DNA of 64,000 bases from Dryocola clanedunensis subsp. sulfonylureivorans (lineage in GTDB: Bacteria; Pseudomonadota; Gammaproteobacteria; Enterobacterales; Enterobacteriaceae). Every line of letters starts with the position of its first letter. Position 1 is the stretch's first letter. Below the pieces are notes generated by a model that saw only the letters and a program-made list of their open reading frames with translations, did no database searches and was not told the DNA's origin. Positions 32,596 to 40,061 of this stretch are shown here, piece by piece. Location of the stretch: NCBI RefSeq assembly GCF_016756775.1, contig NZ_JAERMU010000018.1:1-64000 (forward strand). Direction: 5' to 3'. The position numbers were made by a program, and so were the translations under genes.

Positions 32596-33561
32596 ATGGA
32601 TAGTTTTCAAAAAGATATAGACGAAAGGGCCAACCTTTCGTTATCCAACAAATTTGAACTGCTGCTGTTTCGTCTGGGAAAAGGTGAACATGCAGAACAC
32701 TCTGAGCTGTATGGTATCAACGTCTTTAAGCTGCGCGAAATCGTGCCGATGACCAAGGTCAATCGCGCTGCGGGTATGGAGCCGCCGCTGCTGGGGATGG
32801 CGAATATCCGTGACCAGATTATCCCGGTTATCGATCTGCCAGCGGTCACTGGCTGCGTGCCGGAAACGGGGTTGAACCTGCTGCTGATCACGGAATACGC
32901 CCGTAGCGTCCAGGCCTTTGCGGTGGAGTCCGTGGAGAATATTGTCCGTCTGGACTGGAGCCAGGTTCACGCGGCTGAGGCAGGCGTTAACAGCCGCAAT
33001 ATCACCAGCATCGCTTCGCTGGACCATGAGGATCACCAGGGCGAGCTGGCGCTGGTGCTGGATGTTGAGCAGATCCTTTATGACATTCTGCCATCAGGGC
33101 GTAACGTTGATGTCACCCGTATACAGGATAAAAGCTACACCCTGAAGCCCGGCGCGGTGGCTATTGTGGCGGAAGATTCAAAGGTTGCCCGTGAAATGCT
33201 GGAGCAGGGTCTGAAAGGCATGGGCATTCCCGCGATCATGCACGTTACCGGCCTTGCGGCCTGGGAGAAGATTAAAGAGATCGCAGCCCAGGCGAATGCG
33301 GATGGCGTGCCGATTACCGACAGAATCGGTCTGGTGTTGACCGACATCGAAATGCCGGAAATGGACGGCTTTACCCTGACGCGCAACATCAAAACCGACT
33401 CAAGTTTAAAAAGCATCCCGGTGATCATCCACTCGTCTCTCTCCGGCAGCGCCAATGAAGATCATGTCCGCAATGTCGGCGCCAACGGTTACGTGGCAAA
33501 GTTTGATGCCAATGAGCTTTCAGGTGTGATTGCCTCAGCGCTGGAGGATGCGGCGAAGTAG
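32596..33561 (+). CDS. cheV: CheV, CheW-receiver chemotaxis coupling protein
   Basis: A 321-residue protein with an N-terminal CheW domain (about 20-165: Y-G-I-N-V-F-K-L-R-E-I, then N-I-R-D-Q-I-I-P-V-I-D-L) and a C-terminal receiver domain with acid pocket A-E-D near 193-194 and phosphoacceptor Asp250 in L-T-D-I-E-M-P. It links receptors to CheA and can be phosphorylated. E. coli lacks cheV, while Salmonella and Enterobacter have it. ATG 32596 is preferred to the TTG at 32581. A hairpin follows the gene. Confidence 0.95.
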   Translation: MDSFQKDIDERANLSLSNKFELLLFRLGKGEHAEHSELYGINVFKLREIVPMTKVNRAAGMEPPLLGMANIRDQIIPVIDLPAVTGCVPETGLNLLLITEYARSVQAFAVESVENIVRLDWSQVHAAEAGVNSRNITSIASLDHEDHQGELALVLDVEQILYDILPSGRNVDVTRIQDKSYTLKPGAVAIVAEDSKVAREMLEQGLKGMGIPAIMHVTGLAAWEKIKEIAAQANADGVPITDRIGLVLTDIEMPEMDGFTLTRNIKTDSSLKSIPVIIHSSLSGSANEDHVRNVGANGYVAKFDANELSGVIASALEDAAK

Positions 33562-33570
33562 TCATTGTAA

Positions 33571-33600
33571 AGGGTGGGGAAACAAAATGTTACCCACCCT
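33571..33600 (+). terminator. Terminator-like hairpin after cheV
   Basis: AGGGTGGG ... CCCACCCT, an 8-bp stem with a 14-base loop, starts 10 bp after the cheV stop. T-run is weak. Confidence 0.5.
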
Positions 33601-33672
33601 CATTACTCCCCCCATAGATTTTTTCCCGCCGCGAGTCCATTGTTAATCATCCCTACCCATAAGAGAGACAAC

Positions 33673-34539
33673 ATGGCTTCCATCGAAAAATCAGGTTCGT
33701 TCACGCTTGGCGATCGCAAAGTTCACCGTCTCGGCTACGGCGCAATGCAGCTTGCAGGCCCCGGCGTGTTTGGCCCTGCGCGCGATCATGACGGAGCGCT
33801 GGCGGTATTAAGAGCGGCCGTTGAGGCGGGCGTGAACCACATTGATACCAGCGATTTTTACGGCCCGCACGTCACCAACAAGCTGATCCGCGAAGCGCTG
33901 GCACCTTACCCGGACAACCTGGTTATCGTGACCAAAATTGGCGCGCGCCGCAGCGACAAAGGCGACTGGCTGCCCGCTTTCTCTGCCGAAGAGCTGACCA
34001 GCGCGGTGCATGACAACCTGCGTAACCTTGGCCTTGAGCAAATCGACGTAGTGAACCTGCGCGCGATGTTCGACCCGCACAAACCGGCGGAAGGTTCAAT
34101 TGCGGAACCGCTGGAAGCGCTGGCAAAACTGCAGCAGCAGGGCCTGGTGCGCCACATCGGCCTGAGCCACGTGACGCCAACGCAGATTGCCGAAGGCCGC
34201 AAAATTTGCCCAATCGTCTGCGTGCAGAACCTCTATAACCTGGCGAACCGTAACGATGACGCGCTGATTGATGACCTTGCAAAAGACGGCATCGCCTACG
34301 TGCCGTACTTCCCGCTGGGCGGCTTCTCACCTTTGCAATCGTCGATTCTGTCGGACGTAGCCAAAGAGCTTAACATCACCCCAATGCAGCTGGCGCTGGC
34401 CTGGCTGCTGCAGCGTTCCCCTAACATTCTGCTGATCCCCGGCACCTCGTCGGTTGCCCACCTGCATGAAAACCTGGCCGTCGCGGAAATGAAACTCTCT
34501 GCGGACGTGATGGCGAAGCTCGAAGGCATTGCTGGATAG
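33673..34539 (+). CDS. pdxI: Aldo/keto reductase, YdbC/PdxI type
   Basis: A 288-residue NADPH-dependent reductase. The opening L-G-Y-G-A-M-Q-L-A-G-P-G-V-F-G-P, then N-H-I-D-T-S-D-F-Y-G-P (catalytic Asp/Tyr) and the lysine in V-T-K-I-G-A agree closely with E. coli YdbC, shown to reduce pyridoxal (PdxI). ATG 33673 follows GAGAG; the frame is open to 33574 without homology. Single gene, followed by a REP element. Substrate by similarity only. Confidence 0.8.
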   Translation: MASIEKSGSFTLGDRKVHRLGYGAMQLAGPGVFGPARDHDGALAVLRAAVEAGVNHIDTSDFYGPHVTNKLIREALAPYPDNLVIVTKIGARRSDKGDWLPAFSAEELTSAVHDNLRNLGLEQIDVVNLRAMFDPHKPAEGSIAEPLEALAKLQQQGLVRHIGLSHVTPTQIAEGRKICPIVCVQNLYNLANRNDDALIDDLAKDGIAYVPYFPLGGFSPLQSSILSDVAKELNITPMQLALAWLLQRSPNILLIPGTSSVAHLHENLAVAEMKLSADVMAKLEGIAG

Positions 34540-34550
34540 GAAAAATAAGA

Positions 34551-34622
34551 TGGGTAAGCGGCAGCGCTTTCCACCGCTTACACCTTATTTGCCGGATGGC
34601 GCCAGGGCTTATCCGGCCTACA
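34551..34622. repeat. REP/BIME palindromes after the reductase gene
   Basis: GCCGGATGGCGCCAGGGCTTATCCGGC plus a partial inverted unit GCAGCGCTTTCCACCGC. The rest of 34540-34769 shows no gene and should hold the promoter of the next one. Confidence 0.7.
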
Positions 34623-34769
34623 ACTAATTCGAGTTGTGGGGTGCGCCACCATAGTTTTATTACGGGAACATATTATTAATAACCGTAATACGTATTTTAA
34701 ATAGGTTATTTACCCACCAGCATAAATCGCTTACATTTGTCGGAAGTTAATAAATAGCAGGGAGCAGCT

Positions 34770-35462
34770 ATGTATTATAAAAACGACGTTATAAGCTATT
34801 TACAGGCTAATAATATCCTCGCCCTGAAGCTCGACCACGCTTTAACAGGCGTAGGAAAAGCGGTAGCAAATCAAATTGATATTATAGGATCGGGTGCAAA
34901 ACGCGCCCTGTATTACACCTCCTGCTTTACGGATGAATACCAGGATGTCTGCCAGCAGCAGAAGACGGAGGATATCCGATTCAGGGATGCTGTTTATCGG
35001 CTCATCGGTCAGGAAGATATTGTCTATGACATGCTCAAGATCTACTTTGAGGAATTGCTAAAGCATAAAACATCAACTCAGTTGGAATACATTAAGCAAT
35101 TGCTTATGGCCGTGAATGTCCACATAGCCGCTAGCTCCCTGACTAATGCTGGTTTTGCTATGGCGGTCGCCAGCGCTGTCTATATGGGATTAAATTTGAG
35201 CATGGAGATAAGTGCTCTCATAGGGCGAAGGGTTTTCAAAGGTGTAATGGCTGTTGGTTTTTATGGCATTGTTCAGAAAGCAGCAGATAGCGCCAATCGC
35301 CTTCACTTTACTTTCCCAGCTTACTACGCTGCATTATACGCCCAAGAGCTGGAAATGATGTACTTCTTGATCGAACCATTATTTGAACGAGCGGGTGCGA
35401 TTCAAGCGCAGTGGGTATCGGATAGCGGTGTTGCAGACATCATTACCAGGATGATTCGATAG
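34770..35462 (+). CDS. Possible type VI (Hcp-linked) effector of unknown activity
   Basis: A 230-residue protein with a GGGAG ribosome site and no recognised family. It is helical; residues about 125-175 are glycine/alanine-rich and hydrophobic (T-N-A-G-F-A-M-A-V-A, then R-V-F-K-G-V-M-A-V-G-F-Y-G-I), which could insert into membranes. It is followed three bases later by the first of five small membrane proteins and, 0.7 kb on, by hcp. Decayed copies of its last codons precede the other small genes (see 36785). This is the layout of a toxin with immunity genes. A pore-forming effector is the best guess, unproven. Confidence 0.55.
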   Translation: MYYKNDVISYLQANNILALKLDHALTGVGKAVANQIDIIGSGAKRALYYTSCFTDEYQDVCQQQKTEDIRFRDAVYRLIGQEDIVYDMLKIYFEELLKHKTSTQLEYIKQLLMAVNVHIAASSLTNAGFAMAVASAVYMGLNLSMEISALIGRRVFKGVMAVGFYGIVQKAADSANRLHFTFPAYYAALYAQELEMMYFLIEPLFERAGAIQAQWVSDSGVADIITRMIR

Positions 35463-35464
35463 CC

Positions 35465-35635
35465 ATGATGAATCTTATAAAAAGATTTTTTAATAGAGTA
35501 TTCAGATCGTTATTGTCGATGTACGCCCCGGCTGTGTTAACAATAATATTCGCATTACTACAGGCCCATTTCTTTCCAGGTAGCCCAGTCTGGCCAATCG
35601 GCGTTTTTTTTCTAATCGTAATGATTTTCTTATGA
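35465..35635 (+). CDS. Small two-segment membrane protein, paralogue 1 (immunity candidate)
   Basis: A 56-residue protein: basic amphipathic start (N-L-I-K-R-F-F-N-R-V-F), then two hydrophobic segments separated by F-F-P-G-S-P-V-W-P. It is paralogous to the genes at 35696, 35952, 36878 and 37122 but stops early and lacks their conserved C-terminal R-Y-V-K-W. It starts two bases after the presumed effector's stop, so it is its most likely immunity protein. Confidence 0.6.
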   Translation: MMNLIKRFFNRVFRSLLSMYAPAVLTIIFALLQAHFFPGSPVWPIGVFFLIVMIFL

Positions 35636-35695
35636 ATGCGTGGAGCGCTTAAATCCACGATGGACATTCAGTATCACCAGGATGATTCGATAATC

Positions 35696-35884
35696 ATGAT
35701 AAATCTTATCAAAAGATTTTTTAAGCGGATATTTAAGTCCCTCGTGGGGCTCTACGCTCCCCAGGCAATAATAATCACGTATGCATTAGTGCAGATCAAT
35801 GTATTCCCTTCAGTACCACTTTGGTTTGTGCCGTTGTTCGCGATAATTGTGATTTATATCTTTGCCCGTTACGTGAAGTGGTAA
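35696..35884 (+). CDS. Small membrane protein, paralogue 2
   Basis: A 62-residue member of the same family, ending I-F-A-R-Y-V-K-W. In the 60 bp before it the frame reads ...I-T-R-M-I-R-stop, the same last residues as the 34770 gene, so it appears to have lost its own toxin. Confidence 0.6.
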   Translation: MINLIKRFFKRIFKSLVGLYAPQAIIITYALVQINVFPSVPLWFVPLFAIIVIYIFARYVKW

Positions 35885-35951
35885 CGATTTTGTATGTAAG
35901 GCTCGCTCAAAAGATTATGGACAGCCAATATTGCAGGATGATTCGATAACT

Positions 35952-36140
35952 ATGATGAATATTATACAAAGAATTTTAAAACGAATCTTGAAATCATTAT
36001 TTTCTATGTATGCACCTGCATTGTTAACACTTTTGTTTGCAGTAACCTTGGTACAATTTTTCCCCAATGGTCCTTTATGGCCTGTACCCGTTTTCCTTGT
36101 ATTTATGCTGTTTATCTTTGGTCGTTACGTGAAGTGGTAA
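35952..36140 (+). CDS. Small membrane protein, paralogue 3
   Basis: A 62-residue member ending I-F-G-R-Y-V-K-W, with the family L-F-S-M-Y-A-P segment. It is preceded by C-R-M-I-R-stop, a relic of an effector end. It lies 52 bp before hcp. Nearly identical to 37122-37310 in protein and flanks. Confidence 0.6.
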   Translation: MMNIIQRILKRILKSLFSMYAPALLTLLFAVTLVQFFPNGPLWPVPVFLVFMLFIFGRYVKW

Positions 36141-36192
36141 TAACCCAATAGTCAAAAACCTACTCTTACACTCTCATTAATAAGGATATTAT

Positions 36193-36672
36193 ATGTCGAC
36201 TCCCGCACATTTATGGCTTGAAGATGAAAACGGTTCACCCATTGTCGGCGGATGCTTAATGCCGCTGCGTTCAGGCTCCATCGAATTAAAATCATTTTCC
36301 CATGGGGTGACCATTCCCGTTGACCCGAACTGGGGCAAACTCACCGGTACACGCGTTCACCGGCCTGTCGTGATAGTAAAAGAATTCGACCAGACCACCC
36401 CCGTGCTATATCGCGCCGTCTGTGAAGGCCGCAGGCTGAAAAAAGCCATTATTAAAATGTACCGCATCGTTGAAGCTGGCGTGGAGTCTGAATATTTCAA
36501 TATCATCCTGGAAAACGTCAAGCTGACGACGGTTTCGCCGTATCTTTCCCCCAACGGCCTGAGCAGCACTCACCTGGAAACGCTCGAGTTACGCTACGAG
36601 GCGATCTCCTGGAAGTATACGGAAGGCAACATTATTTATCGTGACACGTGGAACGATCGCTGCACCAGCTGA
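36193..36672 (+). CDS. hcp: Hcp-family type VI secretion protein
   Basis: A 159-residue Hcp-family protein: A-H-L-W-L-E-D-E-N-G-S-P-I-V-G-G near the start, then S-I-E-L-K-S-F-S-H-G and L-E-T-L-E-L-R-Y-E near the end. Hcp hexamers form the secreted tube and carry small effectors in their lumen. No other T6SS structural genes are in the window, so this is an auxiliary hcp that should work with a main cluster elsewhere. No C-terminal toxin extension. An AAGGAT ribosome site precedes ATG 36193. Confidence 0.9.
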   Translation: MSTPAHLWLEDENGSPIVGGCLMPLRSGSIELKSFSHGVTIPVDPNWGKLTGTRVHRPVVIVKEFDQTTPVLYRAVCEGRRLKKAIIKMYRIVEAGVESEYFNIILENVKLTTVSPYLSPNGLSSTHLETLELRYEAISWKYTEGNIIYRDTWNDRCTS

Positions 36673-36675
36673 CGC

Positions 36676-36783
36676 TAAGGCTTATCCGGCCTACAACTTG
36701 TCCGAATCGTAGGGTGGATAAGCGACAGCGTCATCCACCGATTACATCGATTTGCCGGATGGCGCTAAGGCTTATCCGGCCTA
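36676..36783. repeat. BIME: three REP units between hcp and the next cassette
   Basis: GCTAAGGCTTATCCGGCCTAC occurs twice on either side of GTAGGGTGGATAAGCGACAG...GTCATCCACC and TGCCGGATGGC, giving alternating inverted units. Confidence 0.75.
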
Positions 36784-36784
36784 C

Positions 36785-36862
36785 AGTTCTGATAGAGCCT
36801 GTATTCAACGTGCTGGCGCATTTGAAGCCCAGACGGCATCAGATGACAGGATGATAAGGTAG
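36785..36862 (+). pseudogene. Decayed 3' end of a second effector gene
   Basis: Translated in two frames the stretch gives L-I-E-P-V-F, then after a frameshift Q-R-A-G-A-F-E-A-Q and D-R-M-I-R-stop. The intact 34770 protein ends L-I-E-P-L-F-E-R-A-G-A-I-Q-A-Q ... T-R-M-I-R. This is a frameshifted, partly deleted tail of an effector paralogue directly before small membrane protein 4. Confidence 0.65.
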
Positions 36863-36877
36863 CCAGGGATTATATAC

Positions 36878-37054
36878 ATTAAAAAAATAGCGCTGTGGCT
36901 TTGTCAGCAATTATTTTCGCTTTATGGCCCACCGCTGTGCGTTATCCTATTCGCTGTTCTACAACAATATTTTTTCCCGGATAGTCCCATTTGGCCCGTT
37001 GGTTTGTTTTCGATATTCGTTATATATATCTTTGCCCGTTACGTGAAATGGTAA
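36878..37054 (+). CDS. Small membrane protein, paralogue 4, non-standard or lost start
   Basis: From ATT 36878 the frame encodes about 58 residues of the same family (L-F-S-L-Y-G-P-P, F-F-P-D-S-P-I-W-P, ending F-A-R-Y-V-K-W). No ATG, GTG or TTG lies where the paralogues start, so translation would need an ATT codon. It may be a dying gene. It follows the decayed effector tail by 15 bp. Confidence 0.4.
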   Translation: MKKIALWLCQQLFSLYGPPLCVILFAVLQQYFFPDSPIWPVGLFSIFVIYIFARYVKW

Positions 37055-37121
37055 CGATTTTGTATGCAAGGCTCGCTCAAAAGATTATGGACAGAAAATA
37101 TTGCAGGATGATTCGATAACT

Positions 37122-37310
37122 ATGATGAATATCATAAATAGGATTTTTAAACGTGTCTTCAAATCATTGTTTTCTATGTATGCGCCCACATTGCTAACAC
37201 TCTTGTTTGCGGTAACACTGGTACAATTTTTTCCCGGTGGCCCTATATGGCCTGTACCCGTTTTTCTTGTATTTATGCTGGTTATCTTTGTTCGTTACGT
37301 GAAGTGGTAA
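37122..37310 (+). CDS. Small membrane protein, paralogue 5
   Basis: A 62-residue copy very close to 35952-36140, ending I-F-V-R-Y-V-K-W, within a roughly 370-bp duplicated block (about 35885-36255 and 37055-37425) that also includes the start of hcp. It has the same upstream C-R-M-I-R-stop relic. Confidence 0.6.
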   Translation: MMNIINRIFKRVFKSLFSMYAPTLLTLLFAVTLVQFFPGGPIWPVPVFLVFMLVIFVRYVKW

Positions 37311-37362
37311 TAACCCAGTAGTCAAAAACCTACTCTTACTCTCTCATTAATAAGGATATTAT

Positions 37363-37482
37363 ATGTCTACTCCCGCACATTTATGGCTTGAAGATGAAAA
37401 CGGTTCTCCCATTGTCGGCGGATGCTCTTCCGGACAGGGTGACAGCATTAGCGTGGTTAAGCTTGAATTGAGCCACACTTAA
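37363..37482 (+). pseudogene. Truncated second hcp (first 21 codons, then unrelated sequence)
   Basis: The first 21 residues equal those of the intact hcp up to I-V-G-G-C; identity stops abruptly at about 37425, after which the frame runs S-S-G-Q-G-D-S and ends at TAA 37480. This is the breakpoint of the duplicated block, not a working Hcp. Confidence 0.75.
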
Positions 37483-37586
37483 CCATTTTCAGTAAGTTAC
37501 AGCCACCTTTGCGAGCCATGCCGCAGGCTGCAATTCCCGGTAATTAAACCCCTTGTCCGCCGTCATCAATCGCAGTAACGTTTCCC

Positions 37587-37825
37587 GGCACCTGCAAAAT
37601 CAGGTGCCGGGATTAGCCTCCCGGAATAGTTACAGGCGATATATGACGCGCCAGCGTCTTTGGTATATCGTACGTTCAGCCACACCTCATTATGGTGGGC
37701 TGGACGAGGGCACCGAAAGGTGCGCCGGTTTCCTGTAACACCGGTAAGGCTAACCTTGTTCAGCTCACCGCCCGGAGATTAGCCTCTCAGGCGGTGTGGA
37801 TAAACCGTTACAGGAGGCTGCCATT
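37587..37825 (+). promoter_or_regulatory. Ash/P4-like structured leader
   Basis: The 343-bp gap before the next gene holds several strong hairpins: CCCGGCACCTG/CAGGTGCCGGG at 37587-37613 and CACCGCC/GGCGGTG near 37769-37798. It then runs into a GGAGG site and the start M-A-T-T-P-T, in the same style as the satellite's Icd-like gene (M-A-T-T-L-T). Its reading frame through G-W-T-R-A-P-K-G-A-P-V-S resembles Ash-type leader frames. It may be a relic of a P4-like immunity region. Confidence 0.45.
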
Positions 37826-38275
37826 ATGGCTACGACCCCAACCCAGACTGTTTCTTCAGAAACCTCGCCGCTTACCCTTAACTTTGGTCCCGACACCGAT
37901 TTCACCGTGCTGGCGGATTATTGCGAACGCTTCGCCGATTCGCTGATTGAAAGCACAAAGCCAGGGGAAAGACGCGTGCTTTGCTACCGCCTTGCGGAAT
38001 GTCTGCAACTGCTGTCATCAACTTTGAATGACCCTATTCCAGAGCACCTGATTGAAAGCCTTACCGCGGACGATTTTCCCGCAGCGGTGCCCGCTTTCGA
38101 CCCCGAACCAGAAGATCTCTGCCGCTACTGCCTGACGCTTGCGCAAATCCTTAATGACCACAATTTTTGCGCAGCAGAAGAAAGTGCCCTCACCGGGCTG
38201 CTGTTCGAACTGACGAACTACTTTGCCGATGAGCTAAGAACGCCGCGTTTTGTACGCTCGCCGCTTACGATGTAA
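37826..38275 (+). CDS. Conserved protein of unknown function, paralogue of 125-658
   Basis: A 149-residue soluble acidic protein behind GGAGG. It shares with the 125-658 product the central C-E-R-F-A-D-S-L/C-Q-R-H-I-D-E-L region, P-E-H-L-I-E-S-L-T, an L-C-R-Y-C-L-T-L segment, and the end T-G-L-L-F-E-L-T ... T-P-R-F-V-R. Its N-terminus and leader look like those of Ash/Icd-like genes. No function known. It lies between the Hcp island and rhuM. Confidence 0.7.
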   Translation: MATTPTQTVSSETSPLTLNFGPDTDFTVLADYCERFADSLIESTKPGERRVLCYRLAECLQLLSSTLNDPIPEHLIESLTADDFPAAVPAFDPEPEDLCRYCLTLAQILNDHNFCAAEESALTGLLFELTNYFADELRTPRFVRSPLTM

Positions 38276-38413
38276 ATCAACATCCCCGGTCTGAATTGGC
38301 CGGGTTTTCCCTTTTTTGGTTCTGAGTAGCCCGGCCCATCCTGTATCATCATCCGGGACGTATTCATTAGGGCAACGTAGCTTTCTTTTGTACCCGACTA
38401 AAAGGATATTGTT

Positions 38414-39460
38414 ATGCCGAACTCATCTCTAACACCGGCCCCGGACGGGGAGTTTGTTCTTTTTCAGTCAGCGGATGGCAGGGTACGTTTAGAGTGTCGT
38501 TTTGCAGCAGATTCTCTTTGGCTGTCGCAGGCGGCGATGGCCGAACTGTATCAGGTTACGCCTCAGGCGATAACACAGCATATCCGCGCGGTGTACGGCG
38601 AAGGAGAGCTTGAACAAAGTTCAACCTGTAAGGATTACTTACAAGTTCAAACCGAAGGCGCAAGGCAGATAGAGCGCAAAATTCGGCATTACAATCTGGG
38701 GGTTATCCTCGCTGTAGGTTACCGCGTTCGTTCGACGCGCGGCACGCAGTTCCGCCAGTGGGCCACGCAGACCCTGCAAGAATACCTCGTCAAAGGCTTC
38801 GTGATGGATGACGAACGTCTGAAGAATCCGCCCGTGGGCAAATCGATGGTGCCGGATTACTTCGACGACATGCTGGAACGCATTCGCGATATTCGTTCCA
38901 GCGAGCGGCGCATCTATTTGCGGGTGTTGGATATCTTTACTATGGCGGCGGACTACCAGCCTACGAACAAAGAAACAACGCAGTTTTTTCGCATTATTCA
39001 AAATAAGCTGCATTACGCGAGCACGGGTATTACGGCCGCAGAGCTGATTGCTCAGCGGGTAAATGCCAGCAAGCCCAATATGGGGCTGACCAGTTTTAAG
39101 TATGATGAAGTGCGTCGTACCGATGTGACCATTGCCAAAAACTATCTTAATGAAAGCGAGATAGATGAGCTGAACCGTATTGTCTCAATGTGGCTGGACT
39201 TCGCTGAGGATCAGGCTAAGCGCCGCAAACAGGTCTTCTTGCGTGACTGGAAAATGAAGCTCGATCAGTTTCTGGCGTTCAATGACCGTGAAGTACTTCA
39301 GAACGCCGGTTCCGTCAGTAAAAAAGAGGCAGATGAAAAAGCGCAAAAAACGTTTGATGATTTTGCTCAACGTCGTCGCCGGCTGAAAGAAGCGGAAGGA
39401 GAGAGAATGAATATCGAAGTTTTACGCACCATCGCCAGCAAAGAGAAAAAGGACCGCTAG
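38414..39460 (+). CDS. rhuM: RhuM-family protein
   Basis: A 348-residue protein of the RhuM family, named from Salmonella pathogenicity island 3, where rhuM is also part of horizontally acquired DNA. The N-terminus (S-L-W-L-S-Q-A-A-M-A-E-L-Y-Q-V) resembles a helix-turn-helix; the middle holds Y-R-V-R-S-T-R-G-T-Q-F-R-Q-W-A and the C-terminal part is a charged coiled coil (about 265-335). DNA-binding is likely; its biological role is unclear. A separate one-gene unit with ribosome site AAGGAT. Confidence 0.85.
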   Translation: MPNSSLTPAPDGEFVLFQSADGRVRLECRFAADSLWLSQAAMAELYQVTPQAITQHIRAVYGEGELEQSSTCKDYLQVQTEGARQIERKIRHYNLGVILAVGYRVRSTRGTQFRQWATQTLQEYLVKGFVMDDERLKNPPVGKSMVPDYFDDMLERIRDIRSSERRIYLRVLDIFTMAADYQPTNKETTQFFRIIQNKLHYASTGITAAELIAQRVNASKPNMGLTSFKYDEVRRTDVTIAKNYLNESEIDELNRIVSMWLDFAEDQAKRRKQVFLRDWKMKLDQFLAFNDREVLQNAGSVSKKEADEKAQKTFDDFAQRRRRLKEAEGERMNIEVLRTIASKEKKDR

Positions 39461-39556
39461 ATGAACCAGGTGATGCCTGGTTGGGAAGAAGTAAAAACAC
39501 GGCTGGATAATATAGCTAACCGCCTTCTTGCTTCGCCTTTCTTGTCGGAAAGCTGA
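39461..39556 (+). CDS. Tiny open frame coupled to rhuM
   Basis: ATG 39461 directly abuts the rhuM stop (TAGATG) and opens a 31-residue frame, M-N-Q-V-M-P-G-W-E-E-V-K ending at TGA 39556. No family recognised; the start lies in a CCAGG/CCTGG hairpin. It may be a coupled small protein, a remnant, or chance. Confidence 0.25.
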   Translation: MNQVMPGWEEVKTRLDNIANRLLASPFLSES

Positions 39557-39566
39557 GGTGGAAGGC

Positions 39567-39736
39567 GTAGGGTGGATAAGCGACAGCGCCATCCACCGAT
39601 TACATCGATTTGCCGGATGGCGCAAAGGCTTATCCGGCCTACAACTTGTCCGAATCGTAGGGTGGATAAGCGATCAGCGTCATCCACCGGTTACACCTGA
39701 TTTGCCGGATGGCGCCAGGGCTTATCCGGCCTACAG
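39567..39736. repeat. BIME with four REP units
   Basis: Alternating GTAGGGTGGATAAGCG...CATCCACCG and TGCCGGATGGCGC...GGCTTATCCGGCCTAC units, two of each, between rhuM and rhaM. Confidence 0.8.
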
Positions 39737-39746
39737 GTTCAAATCA

Positions 39747-40061
39747 TTACTCTAAATAAAACACTTCTTTTAATTCCGCGCTCACCGGGCTGTTGTCCGC
39801 GTTGCTCGGCATAATTTCGCTCATGTGCTGCCACCAGCGCTGGCAGACTTCGGTCTGGGCGACGGCGTTCCAGCGGGCTTCCGACTCTATCTCTACCGTT
39901 GCAAAAAGCAGATGGCGCTCGGCATCAAGATAAATAGCGTAGTGATGAGCACCGTGCTGTTTAAGTACCGCCTCCAGCTCCGGCCAAATCGGCGTATGGC
40001 GGCGCTGATATTCTTCATGGGCATCGGGGTTTACCTGCATCACAAATGCTTTGCGTATCAT
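39747..40061 (-). CDS. rhaM: L-rhamnose mutarotase
   Basis: A 104-residue protein (E. coli RhaM 104) that interconverts rhamnose anomers. The opening [10 protein letters not shown] and H-E-E-Y-Q-R-R-H and W-W-Q-H-M contain the catalytic histidine and tryptophan region. It overlaps the upstream dehydrogenase by 4 bp and is the last gene of the long leftward operon from 45943. Confidence 0.95.
   Translation of the reverse strand: MIRKAFVMQVNPDAHEEYQRRHTPIWPELEAVLKQHGAHHYAIYLDAERHLLFATVEIESEARWNAVAQTEVCQRWWQHMSEIMPSNADNSPVSAELKEVFYLE

Noticed and set aside
37363-37482. Second functional hcp
   Set aside because: Only 21 codons of hcp remain before unrelated sequence and a stop.
39567-39736. CRISPR-like array
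   Set aside because: The repeats are alternating inverted REP units without constant-length unique spacers; no cas genes are present.
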